Source: Chloroflexota bacterium (GTDB taxonomy: Bacteria > Chloroflexota > Anaerolineae > B4-G1). From it: a stretch of 7,225 nucleotides of DNA. Of this stretch, positions 1-5,213 are shown in pieces. Numbering within the stretch: the stretch's first letter is position 1; every line of letters begins with the position of its first letter. The stretch spans positions 1 to 7,225 of the forward strand of contig JAUVSX010000153.1 in NCBI GenBank assembly GCA_030596915.1, read 5' to 3'. A program made the position numbers and the translations under genes. The notes under the pieces were generated by a model. It ran no database searches. It saw only the letters and a list, made by a program, of their open reading frames with translations, and was not told the DNA's origin.

Positions 1-86
1 ACATGAGTCTGATCTACCCGTGGGACCGCGGCAGCAACTACGCCATTGAGATGGGGCGAGGGGTCGCCCGGGAGGTCATCGAGTGA
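1..86 (+). CDS. C-terminal fragment of an unidentified protein, cut by the window edge
   Basis: The reading frame that ends in TGA at 84-86 is open back to the window edge and encodes about 27 residues ending in AREVIE. An ATG at 3-5 is in frame, but I take it as an internal methionine. The stop codon overlaps the GTG start of the next gene (GTGA, 83-86), an arrangement typical of translationally coupled genes in one operon. A Shine-Dalgarno sequence for the next gene lies inside this coding tail, which also favours real translation here. The fragment is too short, and has no motif I recognise, to assign a function. Confidence 0.6.
   Translation, partial: MSLIYPWDRGSNYAIEMGRGVAREVIE
70..75 (+). 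promoter_or_regulatory. Ribosome binding site that sets the GTG start of the CinA-family gene
   Basis: GGGAGG lies 7 nt before the GTG at 83-85. This is close to the ideal anti-Shine-Dalgarno match and spacing. It supports the GTG start that overlaps the previous stop over any downstream ATG, since the first internal Met codons lie well inside the conserved N-terminal domain. Confidence 0.75.
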
Positions 87-1303
87 GGGCTGCAGTACTC
101 ACGATCGGCGACGAACTAACCTCGGGCTACAGGCTCGACACGAACTCCCAGGCGATCTCGGCGCGGTTGACTCCCCTACCCGTCGATGTCGTTCTCCACA
201 TCAGTGTTGGGGATACTCCGGAGGCGATCGAGACGGGATTGGATGTGGCGCTCAGCTCGGCCGATTGCTTGATCGTGACCGGCGGGCTAGGGCCGACGGA
301 GGATGACCTGACGCGCCAAGTGATCGCTTCCCACTACGAGCTCGAGTTGGTGGAAGATGCCGAGGCGCTGGAGCGAATGAGGCAGCGCTATGCCCGACGC
401 CATCGCCGAATGCCTGAGAGCAACCGAATCCAGGCCCTAGTCCCGCGCGGCAGCCAGGTGATCCAGAACGCCCGAGGCACGGCTGCAGGCTTCTATCTCT
501 CGGTGCACGACAAGCACGTTTTTGTGACCCCCGGTATCCCATATGAGATGGAGGGCATGCTCGAGGGCTTCATTCTGCCGCAGGTGAGGTCCCTGGTAGG
601 CTCGGGCCGGGAGGTCCGGCAGTCGTTCGTGAAGGTCTATGGGCTACCCGAGTCGGAGATCAACGAGCGCATAAGGCCCTTGGTCTCCCGAGGGCGCAAT
701 CCGCTCCTGGGCTTGCTGCCACGGCAGGGCACAATCACGATAGAGTTGACCGCGTCGGCATCGTCCCGCGAGATGGCGGACAGTTTGATCGAGGCGGATA
801 TGGTGCTTCTCAGATCCGCCCTTGGGCGCCACATCATCAGTGAGGACGGACAGGACCTGCCCCAGGTCGTGGCCGATCTGATCGTGAACCGCGGTCTCAC
901 GGTGGGCACGGCGGAGGTCGGAACGGCGGGATTGCTGGCGGCGCGGCTATCGGAGTCGGAGAGCAGCAAGCAGTGGCTGTTGGGCGGCACAGTTCTCGGC
1001 GGCGTGCGTGGCAGTTCTCGGCATCAGCGGGATGAGTCGGCGGTCGAGCGGAGTGCCCTGGACCTGGCGAAAGCCGCGCGCCGCTCCACCGGCGCTGACG
1101 TTGGCGTGGGAGTGGGCGCTATCGAAGTCCCGGAGGATAGCAGCGGCGACCGGCCGTATGGGTCAGTCCAGATTGGGGTCGACTTGCTCGGGGACGTGTC
1201 CTCTCGCCGGCTGAGTTTCACGCGCGACCGCGTACGTCTGCGCCAGTGGGCGGCCGACGCAGCTCTGGCACAGCTTCGGCTCGCGATCCTCGACCAGTCC
1301 TGA
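83..1303 (+). CDS. cinA: CinA-family protein: MoaB/MogA-like N-terminal domain, degenerate NMN-deamidase-like C-terminal domain
   Basis: The protein has 406 residues, close to the usual 410-430 for full-length CinA. The N-terminal half is a standard COG1058 / molybdopterin-binding-like domain. It shows GDELTSGYRLDTNS at 9-22 (family pattern GDELL.G...DTN), GGLGPTEDD at 67-75 and TPGIPYEM at 149-156. In characterised relatives this domain hydrolyses ADP-ribose, and the C-terminal domain (PncC) deamidates nicotinamide mononucleotide in pyridine-nucleotide salvage. Here the C-terminal domain, from about residue 260, is recognisable but altered. The usual ESCTGG segment reads E278-V-G-T-A-G, which removes the conserved serine. 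The following YSN..K segment is missing and that stretch is roughly 8 residues shorter than usual. The AVTGIAGP segment reads GVGAIEVPE. The downstream GADxGV and P.G.V patterns are kept, so the fold is probably intact, but deamidase activity is doubtful. The gene is coupled to the upstream gene and convergent with the ABC transporter. The family assignment is secure; the loss of activity is inferred. Confidence 0.92.
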   Translation: MRAAVLTIGDELTSGYRLDTNSQAISARLTPLPVDVVLHISVGDTPEAIETGLDVALSSADCLIVTGGLGPTEDDLTRQVIASHYELELVEDAEALERMRQRYARRHRRMPESNRIQALVPRGSQVIQNARGTAAGFYLSVHDKHVFVTPGIPYEMEGMLEGFILPQVRSLVGSGREVRQSFVKVYGLPESEINERIRPLVSRGRNPLLGLLPRQGTITIELTASASSREMADSLIEADMVLLRSALGRHIISEDGQDLPQVVADLIVNRGLTVGTAEVGTAGLLAARLSESESSKQWLLGGTVLGGVRGSSRHQRDESAVERSALDLAKAARRSTGADVGVGVGAIEVPEDSSGDRPYGSVQIGVDLLGDVSSRRLSFTRDRVRLRQWAADAALAQLRLAILDQS

Positions 1304-1323
1304 CCGGAAGTCGCCCTCGCCGT

Positions 1324-3063
1324 CTACGGGGCGTCCGCCGCCGCCAGCTCAAGCTGGCGCCGATATAGCTGGCTATACAGACCACCCGAGGACAGCAGCT
1401 CCTCGTGGTCCCCCACCTCGCGAATGCGGCCGTGCTCGAGGGCAACGATCTTGTCAGCGCTCCGGATCGTGCTCAGCCGGTGGGCGATGACAAGGGATGT
1501 GCGCCCCTTCATCACTTCATCAAGGGCTTGCTGGATCAGATACTCCGCCTCTGCGTCGACTGACGAGGTGGCCTCATCGAGAATGAGGATGGCTGGGTCT
1601 GCCAGGATCGCCCGGGCCAGGGCGAGTCGCTGTTTCTGCCCACCGCTGAGCTTCACCCCGCGCTCGCCAATCTCCGTATCGTAGCCGTCAGGCAGCTCCA
1701 TCAAGAAGTCGTGGGCAAAGGCGGCCTTGGCGGCGGCTATCATCTCCTCTTCCCCAACGTCGGGGGCGCCATAGAGAAGGTTGTCGCGAACCGTCGTGTT
1801 GAACAAGAAGGTGTCCTGCAGCACGACAGCGACGTGCTCCCGCAGCGACTTCACTTGTACCTCGCGCAGGTCGTGTCCATCGACAAGCACCCTGCCTTCG
1901 ACGGGATCGTAGAACCGGCACAGTAGGCTGGCAATGCTCGTCTTGCCCGCCCCGCTCGGTCCCACCAACGCCACCACTTCACCGGGCGCCATGTGGAAGG
2001 TCACCCCGTGAAGCACCTCTTCTCCGTCGACATAGCGGAAGCGAACGTCCTCGAAGACAACCTCACCGTCGATCTCCTTCAGCTCGATAGCGCCCTCGGC
2101 ATCACGGATATGGGGGGTCTCGTCGAGGAGCTCGAAGACACGCTCCCCTGCGGCAATCGCCTGCTGAAAGACGTTGTCGATCTCGGTCAACCGTCTCAGG
2201 GGGCCGTAGAACGAGAGTGTGTACGCAAGAAACGCGACCAGCGTCCCGACCGTGAGGCTCCCTTCGACCACCATCCATGCCCCCAGCCCCAACACAAACG
2301 CACCGCTGACCGCCGCCACAAAGTGAAGAGCCGGGAAGAACGTGGACCACGCTCTGATGGCGCGCACTCTCTCGCGGTGGTACTCTTCGCTTATGGCCCG
2401 AAAGCGCCCGAGTTCAGCAGTTTCCTGACCAAAGGCCTGGATTACGCGTATGCCGGCCAGGCTGTCCTGAAGTCGCGCGTTGATTTCGCCCAGCCGGTCC
2501 CGCGCCCGGCGGTAGATGGGACGGGCCCGGCGATTGAACTTACGCAGGCTGACGGCGATGACTGGAAGAGGAATCAGTACGACAAGGGCGAGCCTCCAAT
2601 CCAAGACCAGCAGAACGATGGAGGCCCCCAGAAGACGGAGCAGGGCGACGACCGAGAGCACGACCCCGTGGGTCACGAAGTTCTCCAGCGCGTCAACATC
2701 ATTGGTCACGCGCGACATCAGCTCGCCCGTCGACGTTCGCTCGAAGAAAGAGAGCGAGAGCTGCTGCAAGTAGTCGTACAGCCGCACCCGCAGATCGTAG
2801 ATGAAGCGCTGGCCCAATGTGTGGCGAAGGTACATCTCGCCCACCTCCACGAGCTGGAGCAGCGCATAGACACCGATCAGCGCTCCGATCAGCCCGCCGA
2901 GGCGTGACAGATCGCCAGCCTCAATCACCTGGTCAAAGATGTCACGCTGCAGCAGCGGTGGAACGAGGCTGAGGCCGATGCTGGCGAGCAGAAACACACT
3001 CGCCAGAACCAACCATTTCCAGTACGGGCGCACGTAGCCAAAGAGACGCCTCAACACCTTCAC
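1324..3063 (-). CDS. ABC exporter half-transporter (fused membrane and ATP-binding domains, MsbA/BmrA type)
   Basis: The protein has 579 residues from the GTG at 3063-3061, the normal size for a homodimeric or heterodimeric type IV exporter subunit. The N-terminal membrane domain has about six hydrophobic helices, near residues 16-36, 53-75, 130-152, 155-173, 240-265 and 270-292. The ATPase domain is complete: A-loop Tyr344, Walker A GPSGAGKT 368-375, Q-loop Gln416, signature LSGGQ 472-476, Walker B ILILDE 492-497, D-loop SSVD 500-503 and H-loop His528. All catalytic residues are present, including Glu497, so it should be a working site in a homodimer. Such proteins pump lipids, drugs or peptides outward across the inner membrane; the substrate cannot be read from the sequence. 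I chose the GTG because GGAG lies 7 nt upstream and the family's conserved N-terminus begins there. The frame stays open far upstream, to 3825, but that extension has no family resemblance. No partner half-transporter is in the window. Confidence 0.93.
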   Translation of the reverse strand: MKVLRRLFGYVRPYWKWLVLASVFLLASIGLSLVPPLLQRDIFDQVIEAGDLSRLGGLIGALIGVYALLQLVEVGEMYLRHTLGQRFIYDLRVRLYDYLQQLSLSFFERTSTGELMSRVTNDVDALENFVTHGVVLSVVALLRLLGASIVLLVLDWRLALVVLIPLPVIAVSLRKFNRRARPIYRRARDRLGEINARLQDSLAGIRVIQAFGQETAELGRFRAISEEYHRERVRAIRAWSTFFPALHFVAAVSGAFVLGLGAWMVVEGSLTVGTLVAFLAYTLSFYGPLRRLTEIDNVFQQAIAAGERVFELLDETPHIRDAEGAIELKEIDGEVVFEDVRFRYVDGEEVLHGVTFHMAPGEVVALVGPSGAGKTSIASLLCRFYDPVEGRVLVDGHDLREVQVKSLREHVAVVLQDTFLFNTTVRDNLLYGAPDVGEEEMIAAAKAAFAHDFLMELPDGYDTEIGERGVKLSGGQKQRLALARAILADPAILILDEATSSVDAEAEYLIQQALDEVMKGRTSLVIAHRLSTIRSADKIVALEHGRIREVGDHEELLSSGGLYSQLYRRQLELAAADAP

Positions 3064-3070
3064 TGATCCA

Positions 3071-3074
3071 CTCC
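3071..3074 (-). promoter_or_regulatory. Ribosome binding site that sets the GTG start of the ABC exporter
   Basis: On the minus strand GGAG, within GGCGGAG, precedes the GTG at 3063-3061 by 7 nt. An in-frame ATG at 3171-3169 would add 36 residues, but its only purine-rich upstream stretch (GAGGG) sits almost against the start codon. The GTG is therefore preferred. Confidence 0.65.
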
Positions 3075-3187
3075 GCCAACTGCTCTTCGAGGGCCACACC
3101 CAGAAACACCGACCCCGTGCGAGCGAACGGCACTTTGCGGCCGCGGCCACACGGTCGGCCGGCTTCCCCATGGCCCTCGTGTCTGCA

Positions 3188-3216
3188 AGTATAGCATGGC
3201 AACCCGCCCCGTCCAA
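3188..3216 (-). promoter_or_regulatory. Sigma70-type promoter for the ABC exporter
   Basis: Read on the minus strand, the -35 box is TTGGAC (3216-3211), followed by a 17-bp spacer and the -10 box TATACT (3193-3188). A TGC directly before the -10 box makes an extended -10. The hexamers are one or two bases from consensus and the spacing is optimal. Transcription would start near 3181 and give a leader of about 115-120 nt before the GTG start. This is a sequence prediction only. Confidence 0.6.
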
Positions 3217-3234
3217 CATCGCTGGGTGGACGGG
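3208..3234. repeat. Perfect 8-bp inverted repeat over the exporter promoter -35 box (candidate operator)
   Basis: CCCGTCCA at 3208-3215 and TGGACGGG at 3227-3234 are exact reverse complements separated by 11 bp, so the half-sites are centred 19 bp apart, about two helical turns. The left arm overlaps the minus-strand -35 hexamer (3211-3216), so a bound dimeric repressor would block the exporter promoter. The core hexamer CGTCCA/TGGACG occurs again at 3256-3261 and 3403-3408 in the same intergenic region. No regulator gene is in the window, so the binding protein is unknown. Confidence 0.4.
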
Positions 3235-3553
3235 TGCATTTCCTAGTGGTTCCAACGTCCAGTACGACCCGGTGGTTCTCCACCAAGCGGTGACCCTGCG
3301 TCGCCCAGCCCCTGAGATGCACGCTATCTTGGCACCCCCATATGCCGCGCGGCGGAGGATCGCCCCCAAGCTGGAACACACCCGGGCGGGCGCGCATTCG
3401 GTTGGACGTTCCGACGCGGACTCCCTCCGAGCAGGCCGAACCGATGACGAAGATCGGGGTTGGCAACCACGCGCGCGTCGTACGCCGCACCGAGCCCCAG
3501 ACCTCAGCTTCCTCGGCAAGCCGTCACGGGGCCTTAGGTCCGCTGGCCCCGCC
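3217..3553. other. Non-coding part of the divergent intergenic region
   Basis: About 340 bp lie between the two divergent promoters. Several open frames cross it on both strands, but they look like the by-product of few stop codons in GC-rich DNA: none has a plausible ribosome binding site and a family-like product. It contains two further copies of the CGTCCA/TGGACG hexamer (3256-3261, 3403-3408). It also has a small hairpin, GGTGG-TTCT-CCACC, at 3271-3284, with no T-tract after it. I find no tRNA, riboswitch or sRNA pattern that I can defend. Confidence 0.5.
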
Positions 3554-3582
3554 TTGCCAAGGTTTGCTATCCCCAGTATATT
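3554..3582 (+). promoter_or_regulatory. Sigma70-type promoter for glpK and the downstream oxidoreductase
   Basis: The -35 box TTGCCA (3554-3559), a 17-bp spacer and the -10 box TATATT (3577-3582) lie just ahead of glpK. The predicted transcript would begin near 3589, about 24 nt before the ATG, leaving just enough room for the GGAGG at 3603-3607. The spacing and position make this the best promoter candidate for the rightward genes. Confidence 0.62.
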
Positions 3583-3602
3583 CCGCCGACGACTCGCCCC
3601 CC

Positions 3603-3607
3603 GGAGG
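3603..3607 (+). promoter_or_regulatory. Ribosome binding site of glpK
   Basis: GGAGG is placed 5 nt before the ATG at 3613-3615. It fixes the start at the methionine that begins the conserved N-terminal strand leading into the DQGTT motif. Confidence 0.75.
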
Positions 3608-3612
3608 ACGAA

Positions 3613-5148
3613 ATGGCACAGTACGTAGGTGCAGTCGATCAGGGCACGACTGGAACACGCTTCATCGTGTTCAGCCAGAATGGACAGGTCGTCTCCTCGG
3701 CGTACGAGGAGCACGCGCAGATTTATCCCCGACCTGGCTGGGTCGAGCACGACGCAGCCGAGGTCTGGGAAAGAGCTACCCGCGTCATCGGAACCGCCCT
3801 CTCGCAAGGCGGCATCGGGGCTCACGACCTGGCAGCGATCGGCGTAGCGAACCAGCGAGAGACGACGCTGGTATGGAGTCGCCGCACGGGCGAGCCGCTA
3901 GCCAACGCGATTGTTTGGCTGGACACGCGCACACGCGAGCTGTGCCAGCAGCTCATCGCCGATGGACTCGAGCATCTGATTCGGAGGACAACTGGCTTGC
4001 CCATCGCCACCTACTTCTCCGGTCCGAAACTCGCGTGGCTGCTTGATCACGTGCCCGGGCTGCAGGCGAAGGCAGACGCCGGAGAGGCGATCTTCGGAAC
4101 GATGGACTCCTGGCTCATCTGGAACCTGACAGGCGGTCCACAGGGTGGCGTGCACGTCACCGACGTGACTAACGCCTCCCGCACGATGATGATGAGCTTG
4201 CGCACTCTGGACTGGGACGAAGAGCTGCTCGAGGTTCTGGCGATACCTCGACAGATGCTGCCTGACATACGCCCCTCGTCAACTACCGAACCGTATGGCG
4301 AGACCGCGCCTGATGGTCCTTTCGGGTGTCCTGTGCCCTTGTGCAGTGCGCTCGGGGACCAGCAGGCTGCTCTATTCGGACAGGTATGCTTCGACGCAGG
4401 GGACGCCAAGAACACGTACGGCACAGGTTGCTTCATGCTGCTGAACACGGGCAGCGAGCCTGTGCCTTCAGCCAGCGGCCTCCTCACCACCGTTGCGTAC
4501 GGACTCCCGTCGGGCACGACCTACGCGCTGGAGGGATCCATCGCCATTGCCGGCGCGGCGGTCCAGTGGTTGCGGGACAACCTTGGCCTGATCCAGAGTG
4601 CCGCGGACTCAGAGCGTGTTGCCCTGTCCGTTGAGGACGCTGGTGGTGTCTATTTCGTGCCGGCGTTCTCCGGCCTTTTCGCGCCGTACTGGGATATGAA
4701 CGCCAGAGGGGTCATCGCGGGTCTGTCCCAGTACGTGACGCGCGCCCACATCGTGCGGGCTACACTGGAGGCCATCTGCTACCAAGCGCGTGACGTTCTT
4801 GAGGCGATGCGGGCCGACTCTCGGGCTGGCCCAGACGCCGAGGCAACCGCGGAGCTGTCTTCTCTGAAGGTCGACGGCGGCGCCACCGCCAACGATTTCC
4901 TCATGCAGTTGCAGGCGGATATCTTGGGCGTGCCTGTCGTCCGCCCGGTCGTGAGGGAGGCGACGGCACTGGGTGCGGCCTACGCGGCCGGCCTGGCCGT
5001 CGGGTTCTGGTCCGACCTTGGAGACCTGCGGTCCAACTGGGCCATCGACAGAGTCTTTGAGCCACGCTGGGACGCATCCCGGCGAGACACGGCATACGCT
5101 GGCTGGAAGAAAGCGGTGGAACGGAGCAGGGACTGGATAGACGACTGA
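3613..5148 (+). CDS. glpK: Glycerol kinase (FGGY family)
   Basis: The 511-residue protein matches the usual 495-510 length. It phosphorylates glycerol with ATP to sn-glycerol 3-phosphate in the cytoplasm. It has the N-terminal phosphate-binding motif DQGTTGTR (9-16), NQRETT (80-85), GDQQAAL (248-254), NTYGTGCF (267-274), EGSIAIAG (307-314), FSGLFAPYW (352-360) and the C-terminal ATP-site motif DGGATANDF (421-429). The residues that contact glycerol in the E. coli enzyme are all present: Arg82, Glu83, Trp102, Tyr134, Asp249, Gln250 and Phe274. This favours glycerol over the sugars used by other FGGY kinases. The loop before GDQQ lacks the Arg-containing fructose-1,6-bisphosphate site of enterobacteria. 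It also lacks the histidine phosphorylated by HPr in Firmicutes, so known allosteric controls are probably absent. The gene has its own promoter and is followed 65 bp later by an oxidoreductase on the same strand. No glycerol facilitator or glycerol-3-phosphate dehydrogenase is in the window. Confidence 0.95.
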   Translation: MAQYVGAVDQGTTGTRFIVFSQNGQVVSSAYEEHAQIYPRPGWVEHDAAEVWERATRVIGTALSQGGIGAHDLAAIGVANQRETTLVWSRRTGEPLANAIVWLDTRTRELCQQLIADGLEHLIRRTTGLPIATYFSGPKLAWLLDHVPGLQAKADAGEAIFGTMDSWLIWNLTGGPQGGVHVTDVTNASRTMMMSLRTLDWDEELLEVLAIPRQMLPDIRPSSTTEPYGETAPDGPFGCPVPLCSALGDQQAALFGQVCFDAGDAKNTYGTGCFMLLNTGSEPVPSASGLLTTVAYGLPSGTTYALEGSIAIAGAAVQWLRDNLGLIQSAADSERVALSVEDAGGVYFVPAFSGLFAPYWDMNARGVIAGLSQYVTRAHIVRATLEAICYQARDVLEAMRADSRAGPDAEATAELSSLKVDGGATANDFLMQLQADILGVPVVRPVVREATALGAAYAAGLAVGFWSDLGDLRSNWAIDRVFEPRWDASRRDTAYAGWKKAVERSRDWIDD

Positions 5149-5202
5149 CTGACCGAGGCCAGGTCCGCGCTCCGCCGCCCGGGCCTCCCGCCCCCCATAC
5201 TT

Positions 5203-5209
5203 AAAGGAG
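5203..5209 (+). promoter_or_regulatory. Ribosome binding site of the oxidoreductase gene
   Basis: AAAGGAG lies 4 nt before the ATG at 5214. The rest of the 65-bp gap after glpK is C-rich and contains no promoter pair or T-tailed terminator that I can see, so read-through from glpK is likely. Confidence 0.7.
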
Positions 5210-5213
5210 ACCC

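Noticed and set aside
970..1100. Possible frameshift in the cinA C-terminal domain, because the canonical YSN..K segment is missing and another frame is open at 1008-1214.
   Set aside because: The alternative frame does not restore the missing motif, and the main frame resumes family-like sequence (ALDLAKAAR, GADVGVGV, PYGSV). A deletion or divergence explains it better than a frameshift.
1993..2907. Plus-strand open frame of 304 codons opposite the ABC exporter.
   Set aside because: It lies entirely antisense to the well-supported exporter gene and has a low-complexity Gln/Arg/Glu/Asp/His-rich composition. It is a shadow frame.
3223..3310. tRNA-like stretch with GGTTC-type motifs in the intergenic region.
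   Set aside because: I could not fold an acceptor stem with D, anticodon and T arms in register; only isolated short hairpins form.
3064..3825. The minus-strand exporter frame stays open for 254 further codons upstream, with an ATG at 3825.
   Set aside because: The extension runs through the promoter region and into the 5' end of glpK on the opposite strand, has no transporter-like sequence, and would give an oversized half-transporter. The GTG at 3063 has a good ribosome binding site and fits the family length.
3342..4046. Plus-strand open frame of 234 codons crossing the intergenic region into glpK.
   Set aside because: It overlaps glpK in another frame, has an Arg/Pro/Ser/Gly-rich composition typical of GC-rich out-of-frame sequence, and has no recognisable domain.
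5155..5187. GAGGCC/GGCCTC inverted repeat between glpK and the oxidoreductase gene.
   Set aside because: It has only 6 bp of stem with a 21-nt loop and no T-tract. It is too weak to call a terminator in GC-rich sequence.
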